Source: DASYAN01 sp036501345 (GTDB taxonomy: Bacteria; Chloroflexota; Ktedonobacteria; Ktedonobacterales; Ktedonobacteraceae). From it: a DNA stretch of 5,401 nt. Position 1 is the stretch's first letter; each line of letters opens with the position of its first letter. The stretch covers positions 1 through 5,401 of the forward strand of contig DASYAN010000115.1 of assembly GCA_036501345.1 (NCBI GenBank), written 5' to 3'. Under the pieces are notes generated by a model. It made no database searches. It saw only the letters and a list, made by a program, of their open reading frames with translations, and was not told the origin of the DNA. The translations under genes and the position numbers were made by a program. Positions 1 through 5,248 of this stretch are shown in pieces.

Positions 1-37
1 CAAAGACTGCAACCACTAGTGCGTTTGCTGCTGACAT
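1..37 (-). CDS. 5' end of an unidentified gene, cut by the window edge
   Basis: Reading leftward from an ATG at 37-35 gives MSAANALVVAVF before the window ends. The start is supported by a strong Shine-Dalgarno sequence, GAGGAG (complement of 45-50), seven bases upstream. No stop codon appears in the 12 visible codons. The ALVVAVF string resembles the first beta strand of small stress-related proteins (DUF1269 or YflT/GSP17M-like) that often begin in a similar way in Chloroflexota. With so few residues this is only a guess, and a hydrophobic leader of another protein is equally possible. The gene is transcribed away from the DUF2089 operon, so the two share a 568-base divergent intergenic region. 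Confidence 0.6.
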   Translation of the reverse strand, partial: MSAANALVVAVF

Positions 38-80
38 AATTTTTCTCCTCACGAAAGCAACTTTAACGTATCTCTTCTCT

Positions 81-94
81 TGCCTAACTAGGCA
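81..94. promoter_or_regulatory. Small palindrome upstream of the left-edge gene, possible operator
   Basis: TGCCTA (81-86) and TAGGCA (89-94) are perfect inverted arms separated by AC. The site lies 44 bases upstream of the start codon of the minus-strand gene at 37. The shape resembles operators of winged-helix dimers of the MarR type, many of which read TTGC-n-GCAA. No promoter hexamers could be assigned with confidence next to it, so its role is an inference from position and symmetry. Confidence 0.35.
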
Positions 95-403
95 GAAATG
101 ACATCTCTACAATGTTATTTTTCTACTTTGTATGTACCATCTACAGCACGAATAGATTTAGTGGAAAGTGACATTACTTAAACTCTAAATCACACCGGAA
201 AATTAGAAAAACGTTAGAATTATAACCTGATATATATTCTCCTCTCTAAAATCTTTGGAATACTTCAGATTTTTTATAATTAAATCAAGTTATCCACTTC
301 CTATTTAGCCTTGACGAAACTCTTCCACATAGAAAATGCAAAGTCGACATGTCAGCTACTTAGATCAGCTTTGCCCTGATACCGAATTTTTTTCACTTAA
401 ATT
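95..403. other. AT-rich intergenic DNA without a recognisable gene
   Basis: No reading frame with a ribosome binding site and no RNA gene was recognised in this stretch. A perfect TATAAT occurs on the minus strand (complement of 219-224) and another on the plus strand (275-280). Neither has a convincing -35 box at normal spacing. The octamer palindrome GACATGTC lies at 346-353. The promoter of the left-edge gene must lie somewhere in 51-403 but could not be placed. Confidence 0.5.
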
Positions 404-501
404 TGGCAATATTTGCTATTCTATTGACAGAAATATTATTCCATGTTAATATGTTCCATGAAGGCGATTAAAAATGGCAATATAAAAGTAAATATTGCCA
501 T
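404..501. promoter_or_regulatory. Three copies of a 9-bp motif around the operon promoter, candidate operator
   Basis: TGGCAATAT occurs directly at 404-412 and 475-483, and as its reverse complement at 492-500. The last two are halves of a perfect 10-bp inverted repeat, ATGGCAATAT (474-483) and ATATTGCCAT (492-501), with an 8-base spacer. The paired site sits about 15-45 bases downstream of the likely transcription start. The single copy sits just upstream of the -35 box. Sites on both sides of a promoter are typical of repression, possibly with looping. The DUF2089 helix-turn-helix protein encoded downstream is the obvious candidate ligand, but that is inference. Confidence 0.55.
424..452 (+). 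promoter_or_regulatory. Candidate sigma-70-type promoter of the DUF2089-solenoid operon
   Basis: A consensus -35 box TTGACA (424-429) is followed by 17 bases and TAATAT (447-452), four of six matches to TATAAT. The -10 box is preceded by TG at 444-445 with one base between, forming an extended -10 element. Transcription would begin near 458-460, giving a leader of about 147 bases before the ATG at 606. This is the best promoter in the intergenic region and faces the operon. Confidence 0.65.
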
Positions 502-509
502 AAATAACC

Positions 510-571
510 TGAGGATCTAGAAAGTATCCCATTGAGATTGCAATCACGGGAAGCAGCCCTGAAGATCCTCA
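510..571 (+). other. Inverted repeat in the operon leader, possible RNA fold
   Basis: TGAGGATCT (510-518) and AGATCCTCA (563-571) are perfect 9-base arms that could close a 44-base interior loop in the mRNA leader. Inside lie the palindrome GATTGCAATC (536-545) and a short GGG/CCC hairpin (548-550 with 557-559). The Shine-Dalgarno sequence at 591-596 is outside the fold and stays free in it. No known riboswitch or leader family is recognised. A DNA-level protein site is the alternative. Confidence 0.35.
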
Positions 572-605
572 ACAAATTTCCTTATATAATAGGGAGCATG
601 TCTGT

Positions 606-965
606 ATGTATCCACTAATAACCAGAGACCCCGTAACTGGCGAAGAACTTATTGTGACGCGCTTAGAATGCCCCACCAGTGGTGTTGCCATTGAGGGAAG
701 GTTCAGCCTGGGCTGGATTGGACGTCTGACGCGAGAACAACTTGATTTTGTAGAGCTACTGGTAAAGTATCGGGGTAATGTTCAAAGGCTGGCCCAAGAG
801 ATGAATGTGGCCTATAACACTGCCCGCAGTCGGCTCGACGAAATAGTTGACGCTCTAGGCGGCATTCTGGAGAATGATAGCCATACTGACCGTCGTGTCA
901 TCCTAGGTCGACTCGCAGCCAAGGAAATCAGTGTTGAAGAAGCAATGCAGTTGTTGAAAAGCTAA
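606..965 (+). CDS. DUF2089-family helix-turn-helix protein with degenerate zinc ribbon
   Basis: This 119-residue protein has the usual length and order of the DUF2089 family: an N-terminal ribbon (3-31), a helix-turn-helix region (about 40-86) and a short C-terminal helical hairpin (95-119). The helix-turn-helix segment LTREQLDFVELLVKYRGNVQ, followed by LAQEMNVAYNTARSRLDEI, resembles sigma region 4-like DNA-binding folds. Family members usually have a CPxCG...CPxCG ribbon. Here the first pair reads DPVTG and the second CPTSG, so only Cys22 remains and zinc binding is unlikely. The end, RRVILGRLAAKEISVEEAMQ then LLKS, matches the SHOCT-like hairpin of the downstream protein. AGGGAG (591-596) lies 9 bases before the ATG. 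The frame is open back to 513 but has no ATG, GTG or TTG start there. The gene is probably the first of an operon, 40 bases ahead of the solenoid gene. A transcription regulator, perhaps of its own operon, is the likely role; targets are unknown. Confidence 0.82.
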   Translation: MYPLITRDPVTGEELIVTRLECPTSGVAIEGRFSLGWIGRLTREQLDFVELLVKYRGNVQRLAQEMNVAYNTARSRLDEIVDALGGILENDSHTDRRVILGRLAAKEISVEEAMQLLKS

Positions 966-993
966 AGATAGCCTTTCAATGATACACAATATG

Positions 994-999
994 AAGGAG
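994..999 (+). promoter_or_regulatory. Ribosome binding site that fixes the solenoid gene start at 1006
   Basis: AAGGAG lies six bases before the ATG at 1006. Two earlier in-frame ATGs, at 979 and 991, have no such site. The one at 991 almost overlaps the Shine-Dalgarno sequence itself. The protein beginning MQQTFPAG also matches the way these solenoid proteins start, going directly into the first strand. Confidence 0.75.
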
Positions 1000-1005
1000 C
1001 AATAT

Positions 1006-2829
1006 ATGCAACAAACATTTCCTGCAGGAACAGGACAACACATCTCGATTGCTCACGTTGCTGGAGATCTCAAAGTACGTGGTTGGGATCAACAAGTAAT
1101 CAGTGTAACATCTGATGGAAATATTGGCATATTACAGCCAGAAGGCGATGTATTGATGATCCACGATTGTGAGGACGCTGTTGAATTGGCAGTTCCTTAC
1201 GAGCAGATCATCACGGCTAGAGACATTGATGGTGATGTATCTGCTGAAAATGTACGGCAAATAGAAATCCAGGAAGTAAATGGTAGTGTTTCACTTAAAG
1301 CAATTACTGGTGAAGTAATACTTGGGCACATCGATGGTGATTTGGTTGTAGAGAAAGTCCCGCAAGTGCACGCTCGCGGAAATATCAACGGGGAAGTGAG
1401 ATGTGAAGGGGTGGACCAATTGGAGGTGAGCGCTGTTGGTGGTAGTCTAGAGCTGAAAGAGGGTACCGAGGCAAGTTTTAGTAATGTGGGCGGTGACGTG
1501 GATATCTCAAATACCATCACTGTGCGAGGAGGTCATGTTGGAGGAGACTGCCAGATTCGAGGGAATGGGGATAATGCCGTCGTACTGAAAAATATTGGTC
1601 AGGATCTGGATGTCAGTGGTGTAGCTAAATTGCAGGTACATAACGTTGGCAAGGGTTGCCAAGTGCATGATAGTGAGCGTGCCGAATTGATGATCGGGCA
1701 TGTCGGCATTAACCTGGAGATTGCTGGAGCATCTTCGTTACGAGCACACAATGTAGGTTGTGACTGTAACCTACGTGATGTCCAGGGCAATATCTCTGTA
1801 GACCATATTGGGAGTTCAGTGACAGTGGCTGGGGCAGCAGGCAACCTTCAGATTGGAAACATTGGTGGAAATGCCGAATTGAAGGGTATTGGGGGTCTGC
1901 TCGGTGTTGGTTCTGCAGGAGGAAACATCTTTGTAGAGGCAAGCTTCCCACCAGAGAGCGTGACACGTTTACGAGCAGGCGGCAATGTTCATCTTGTCCT
2001 GCCCAGCAACGCAAATCTCACTATCCAAGCTACGGTTGGTGGTATAGTTCACAGCCAGGCCGCAGTATCAGCTATGGGCAATCATATTACACTGGTATAC
2101 GGGGATGGAGCAGCTCGCCTGGAAGTAAACGCTGGAGGCAATCTTGAACTGTATGGCAATCAAGCACCGAATAGCACTTCGACCTACAGTGGGAATTGGG
2201 AGAACTCCGCGCACGATTGGCAGAACCAATGGCAGGATATGGCGCGTCAGTGGAATGATGCAAGTGCCGAATTCGCTGCTGGTTTCGGTGCCAGTTTTAC
2301 AGATAAATTTACGCGTGCCGCCGAGAAGCAGCAACGAAAGGCAGAAAAATATAGGCAGAAAGTTGAAAGACAAGCAAGAAGTGCTAGTGAGCGTACTGCG
2401 CGTATGAATATCCGTATCAACAACCGTGAGTGGCGTATGGACCCTCAGCGTATTGATCATATTGTAGCAGAAGCTTACGAGGCTGCAGCTAGAGGAACAC
2501 AAGGAGCAGTAGAGGCTGTCGAGCAAGCTTTGAAAAATTTGCACGTAGCGTCACCGTTTCCGCCATCACCACCCAGACCTCCAAAGCCACCTACTTCTCC
2601 GTCATCTGGTCCATCGAAGCCAACGTATGGGACACATGACGTGAATATAGATGTCAACGTGGGTGCTTCCCCAGAACCACCAAGAGGATCAGAAAGCACT
2701 GATGCTGCCACAGGTACGACAGGAAAACCTGCAGCCGATCCCGAGCAAGAGCGCATAGCAATTTTGCGCATGGTTGCAGATGGCCGCATTACGCCTGAAG
2801 AAGGCGATATGCTGCTAGAAGCTCTATAA
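1006..2829 (+). CDS. DUF4097-like beta-solenoid protein with C-terminal SHOCT-like hairpin
   Basis: The 607-residue protein (start at 1006) has no signal peptide and no membrane helix, so it is probably cytoplasmic. Residues 10-385 are about 18-20 short repeats of 17-19 residues with the pattern hydrophobic-x-hydrophobic-x-N/H-V/I-G-G-D/N-L-x-V, for example LQIGNIGGNAELKGI and IEIQEVNGSVSL. This is the signature of a beta-solenoid of the DUF4097/bactofilin-like kind. Residues 396-512 are rich in Trp, Arg, Glu and Ala (QNQWQDMARQWND; AAEKQQRKAEKYRQKVERQA) and likely form helices or a coiled coil. Residues 515-540 are proline-rich. Residues 580-607 (ERIAILRMVADGRITPEEGD, then MLLEAL) match the SHOCT-like hairpin of YvlB/LiaX-type proteins, which carry it at the other end. 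LiaX and YvlB are linked to envelope stress, so a scaffold or sensor role is possible. The gene is 40 bases after the DUF2089 gene and probably co-transcribed. The exact function is unknown. Confidence 0.78.
   Translation: MQQTFPAGTGQHISIAHVAGDLKVRGWDQQVISVTSDGNIGILQPEGDVLMIHDCEDAVELAVPYEQIITARDIDGDVSAENVRQIEIQEVNGSVSLKAITGEVILGHIDGDLVVEKVPQVHARGNINGEVRCEGVDQLEVSAVGGSLELKEGTEASFSNVGGDVDISNTITVRGGHVGGDCQIRGNGDNAVVLKNIGQDLDVSGVAKLQVHNVGKGCQVHDSERAELMIGHVGINLEIAGASSLRAHNVGCDCNLRDVQGNISVDHIGSSVTVAGAAGNLQIGNIGGNAELKGIGGLLGVGSAGGNIFVEASFPPESVTRLRAGGNVHLVLPSNANLTIQATVGGIVHSQAAVSAMGNHITLVYGDGAARLEVNAGGNLELYGNQAPNSTSTYSGNWENSAHDWQNQWQDMARQWNDASAEFAAGFGASFTDKFTRAAEKQQRKAEKYRQKVERQARSASERTARMNIRINNREWRMDPQRIDHIVAEAYEAAARGTQGAVEAVEQALKNLHVASPFPPSPPRPPKPPTSPSSGPSKPTYGTHDVNIDVNVGASPEPPRGSESTDAATGTTGKPAADPEQERIAILRMVADGRITPEEGDMLLEAL
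1534..1857 (+). repeat. Three 36-residue double-coil repeats within the solenoid
   Basis: Residues 177-212, 213-248 and 249-284 align without gaps as three units of 36 residues, each made of two 18-residue coils. Shared positions include V-G-x-x-C near the start, I/V-G-x-x-L/V in the middle and L-Q/R near the end. A more divergent fourth unit follows at 285-320. Cys182, Cys218 and Cys254 fall at the same position in each unit. The repeats are clear in the protein but weak in the DNA, so the duplication is old. Confidence 0.65.
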
Positions 2830-2855
2830 CGACATCTTTTGTATACTGGTTGATT

Positions 2856-2910
2856 TGGTTTTGCACGGGGTGGAATATATACAAAATTTCACCTCGCGCA
2901 GGCTAAACCA
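2856..2910. terminator. Long imperfect stem-loop between convergent genes, possible two-way terminator
   Basis: TGGTTTTGC (2856-2864) pairs with GCA (2898-2900) and AAACCA (2905-2910) around a 4-base bulge. After one A/C mismatch, 2866-2876 pairs with 2886-2896 through 11 pairs, two of them G-T/G-U. The loop is 9 bases. The structure lies 26 bases after the solenoid stop and 15 bases after the pseudokinase stop, where a shared terminator is expected. No clear T-run follows on either strand, so factor-dependent termination or simple 3'-end protection is possible. Confidence 0.5.
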
Positions 2911-2925
2911 CACTGAAGATGTGAG

Positions 2926-5166
2926 CTATCCAACAACAATCCGATCGATATCAGGGGCATAATCTGTCGGACTAGAGATCTCAATCGTGTTATCTCCTGC
3001 CTGTAATTGTACAGTCATCTGTGTAACTTGGGGCGGGATATTGTCACAACAATCGACGGTCAATACTTGCAATCCGGGAACTGCAACATTAGGGCCTCCA
3101 TTAACACTAACAAAAGCTGACGTCACTCGATTCGGTATCGAATTAAGGTAATAGATCTTCAAGGTATAATCCCCGCTTTGATTCACATTAACATTGTTAA
3201 ATTGGAGAAAGATGTCGTAGCTAATCCAACCGACTCTTAAACCGCCAGAACATAAGTTGCAACTAAATGTTTTTGTTCCATTGTTCGTATTATTTGTTGC
3301 TTCAGCCTCGAAACTTGTGCTTGGTGTAGCTGTTGGCTTTGGTGTTGGCGTTGATATCGGCGTTGATCTTGATATTGGTATTGGCGTTGATCTTGGTATT
3401 GGTGTTGACGCTGGCGTTGGTAGTTGCGCAGTTGGAACACTTGTAACATTCACTGTTGGTTGAACTACTGGTATAGTGATGGCTTGAGCAGAAGATTGCA
3501 CCCTTGGAGCACTTTTGATGCCCGTAATAACTGTACGTGTCATCTTTTGGCTGGGGAGCAAACGACCACCAAATGCGAACATTGCAACTGCCCAAAAAGC
3601 AGAAGCAATTAAGGCAACAATCACTGAAAGAAGAAGTACCCGCTCAAGTACTCTTCTTCTGCTACGCAATGTTGGTGCAGTCTGTGCGCTTTGTATTTCA
3701 GGCACATCAATATCCCTCATCAATGAGAGAATCGGCTTGGCATCTGCGTCCTCATCTTGCCAAAAAATTGAGCTTTCAGGTACTATTGCATGCACATCTT
3801 CCTCTGCAAAGGGATCTCTGAGCAATAAGTTATCTATTTCTTGCTCAGAGATCGGTGTAATCACGGCCACTTCAGATATAAGGTTTTCCGATTGCGGCAT
3901 TGTCTCAAGCGTGAAAGCAGAAGATTTGTTATGCTCTAGCTCCTCTAAGGGCTGTTCTTTATGGCTCAAAGGATGTATATCCTTTGAAAACGGGAATGCA
4001 TTTTGGTGGGACTGCAAGACGGTCTCTAGCGACTCAGGAAGAGGAGGGCTTTTTACTGCTTCTGGCATGCTAGCTTGGGGAGTGAGAGGAGTAACTGTAG
4101 GTTCTACCCTGTCAGCCTCAACATTGGAGGAGTCTTTGGAAGGTTCTAGCGATAGTGGATCTGTATGTATAGCAGCAAGTTTGCGAATGGAAGAAAAGGC
4201 CATTGCTGCAGGTCGATCGACTGCACGTCTGCGGATGGGAGAAGAGATAGTTTCTGCTTTTGCCGACTGTGCAGAATGAGAGGCGGTCCTATTACTGCGA
4301 GAATGAGTAGAACGTGCAAGAGGAAAGGCGGGTGACGGCGACAAAACGGATTGGATCACCTCCAGAAATAACGAGAAATCATAAAATCGCTCCTCAGGAT
4401 CTTTGGACAAGGCCTTGAGCACTGCAGCTTCAAGGGAAGGAGACAGGTCAGCCACACTCTCAGAGAGCGGGATGGGCTGCGGGTTGTTGTGCTGCCCGAT
4501 CATGGAAGCAAGACTCTGGACAGCAAAAGGAACACGTCCCGTAATCAATTCGTAGGCTAGGCAACCCAGAGCATATTGATCACTGCTAGCATCACAGGTG
4601 CCAGCAAACTGCTCTGGAGCCAGATAACAGAAGGCATACTCTTCCGCAGTTTGGTCACGAATAATGGCGTCATTCCTGCTCACAAGATTGAAATCTGTCA
4701 ATACAGCCTGACCACCAGCATCAAAGAGAATATTCTCCGGTTTAAGGGTTCCATGAAAAATATCATGTTCATGCGCATAAACGAGTGCCTGCCCTACCTG
4801 TGACACAATGCTCAGGGCCTCCCTTAGTTCCAGGTGATGAGGGGAGAGTTTCTTCAGGCGGTTGCGTAGGGAACCGTTGGGCAAATACTCCCGCACAACA
4901 AAGGGCTGCTCTTGCTCTATCCCCACATCCAAGATAGACACCAGATGCGGGTGTTGGAGTTTTTTGATATGTTTGGCCTTCAAGAGCATCTTCTCACGCT
5001 CATGTGGAAAATGGAAGAGCGACGAAGCAAACACGGTGAGAACTACTTGATGCTCAGGCTCACTGTGTCCACCTTGGGGATTAATCGGAGAAGCCAGATA
5101 GGTTGAATGCGAATATTTTTTGGCCAATTCGGTGGTGAGATTGTATTGATGAAATTTCTGTTGCAT
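2926..5166 (-). CDS. Membrane-anchored Ser/Thr pseudokinase with extracellular CBM6/35-like domain
   Basis: The protein has 746 residues. Residues 1-272 form a Hanks-type kinase fold, recognised from HPHLVSILDVG (72-82), YLPNGSL (94-100), LKPENIL (141-147), LAPEQF (182-187) and SSDQYALG (194-201). Key residues are missing: there is no glycine loop near 14-25, the VAIK lysine is Thr44 (VVLTVF), the helix-C glutamate is Lys63, HRD reads HGT so the catalytic Asp is Thr140, and DFG reads DFN (Asp158 kept). Phosphotransfer is therefore unlikely. Residues 276-505 are a low-complexity S/P/E-rich linker. After RSRRR, one membrane helix spans about 508-530, which places the kinase fold inside. A P/T-rich spacer (580-617) leads to a CBM6/35-like domain (619-746) with EAEA, CNLCSGGLRVG and APDIDRI motifs. 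AGGAGG (complement of 5172-5177) lies 5 bases before the ATG. A sugar- or wall-sensing scaffold is inferred; the ligand and partner are unknown. Confidence 0.85.
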   Translation of the reverse strand: MQQKFHQYNLTTELAKKYSHSTYLASPINPQGGHSEPEHQVVLTVFASSLFHFPHEREKMLLKAKHIKKLQHPHLVSILDVGIEQEQPFVVREYLPNGSLRNRLKKLSPHHLELREALSIVSQVGQALVYAHEHDIFHGTLKPENILFDAGGQAVLTDFNLVSRNDAIIRDQTAEEYAFCYLAPEQFAGTCDASSDQYALGCLAYELITGRVPFAVQSLASMIGQHNNPQPIPLSESVADLSPSLEAAVLKALSKDPEERFYDFSLFLEVIQSVLSPSPAFPLARSTHSRSNRTASHSAQSAKAETISSPIRRRAVDRPAAMAFSSIRKLAAIHTDPLSLEPSKDSSNVEADRVEPTVTPLTPQASMPEAVKSPPLPESLETVLQSHQNAFPFSKDIHPLSHKEQPLEELEHNKSSAFTLETMPQSENLISEVAVITPISEQEIDNLLLRDPFAEEDVHAIVPESSIFWQDEDADAKPILSLMRDIDVPEIQSAQTAPTLRSRRRVLERVLLLSVIVALIASAFWAVAMFAFGGRLLPSQKMTRTVITGIKSAPRVQSSAQAITIPVVQPTVNVTSVPTAQLPTPASTPIPRSTPIPISRSTPISTPTPKPTATPSTSFEAEATNNTNNGTKTFSCNLCSGGLRVGWISYDIFLQFNNVNVNQSGDYTLKIYYLNSIPNRVTSAFVSVNGGPNVAVPGLQVLTVDCCDNIPPQVTQMTVQLQAGDNTIEISSPTDYAPDIDRIVVG
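3347..3407. repeat. Tandem 24-bp repeats encoding the P/T-rich spacer
   Basis: Positions 3359-3382 and 3383-3406 are adjacent copies of a 24-bp unit beginning GGCGTTGATCTTG, with two A/G differences. The first 9 bases of the unit also occur at 3347-3355, and shorter variants continue on both sides. They encode the S-T-P-I/P-R-S type spacer between the membrane helix and the carbohydrate-binding-like domain. The unit is a multiple of three, so slippage would change spacer length without breaking the frame. Confidence 0.7.
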
Positions 5167-5215
5167 CGCCTCCTCCTCTCAACAGAGGGCCGATCTGATC
5201 GATACGACCTGATGT

Positions 5216-5228
5216 GACAATTATTGTC
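5216..5228. promoter_or_regulatory. Palindrome over the -10 box of the pseudokinase promoter
   Basis: GACAAT-T-ATTGTC is a perfect 13-base palindrome that contains the proposed -10 box (5220-5225). Its GACA/TGTC ends match those of the palindrome over the -35 box. Centre-to-centre distance is about 20 bases, close to two helical turns, so two dimers could bind the same face of the DNA. A repressor bound here would block transcription. Confidence 0.5.
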
Positions 5229-5248
5229 TTATAAGTGACAGTTGTCAA
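5220..5248 (-). promoter_or_regulatory. Candidate promoter of the pseudokinase gene
   Basis: On the minus strand, TTGACA (complement of 5243-5248) is followed by 17 bases and AATAAT (complement of 5220-5225). This is a perfect -35 box and a five-of-six -10 box at ideal spacing. Transcription would start near 5213, leaving a leader of about 47 bases before the ATG at 5166. Confidence 0.65.
5236..5247. promoter_or_regulatory. Palindrome over the -35 box of the pseudokinase promoter
   Basis: TGACA-GT-TGTCA is a perfect inverted repeat with a 2-base centre, and it covers five of the six bases of the -35 box. Together with the related palindrome over the -10 box it makes a strong candidate for tandem operator sites. 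The binding protein is not identified. Confidence 0.5.

Noticed and set aside
219..224. Perfect TATAAT on the minus strand, possible promoter of the left-edge gene
   Set aside because: The position 17 bases upstream reads AGAGAG, with no resemblance to a -35 box, and the DNA is AT-rich enough for such hexamers by chance.
346..353. GACATGTC palindrome as a third site for the regulator of the pseudokinase
   Set aside because: Only the GACA/TGTC ends match, the centre spacing differs from both promoter sites, and no promoter was found next to it.
364..393. ATCAG/CTGAT hairpin followed by seven T residues, possible terminator
   Set aside because: The stem is only five AT-rich pairs, the T-run begins six bases after it, and no gene ends upstream on the plus strand.
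513..605. Open extension upstream of the DUF2089 start
   Set aside because: The frame is open, but it has no ATG, GTG or TTG, it overlaps the leader repeats, and the family ribbon begins right at the ATG at 606.
1751..1776. Perfect hairpin GTAGGTT/AACCTAC within the solenoid gene
   Set aside because: It falls on codons for the conserved VGCDCNL stretch, and one 7-base stem in a 1.8-kb gene is expected by chance.
2068..2544. Minus-strand open frame inside the solenoid gene (158 codons)
   Set aside because: It is antisense to the solenoid and helical region, with Leu/Ser/Cys-rich composition and no recognisable motif or ribosome binding site.
3515..4279. Long open frame on the plus strand opposite the pseudokinase (254 codons)
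   Set aside because: It lies wholly antisense to the linker and membrane segment of a well-supported gene. Its Ser-rich composition is what complementary S/P/E-rich codons give, and it shows no ribosome binding site or known domain.
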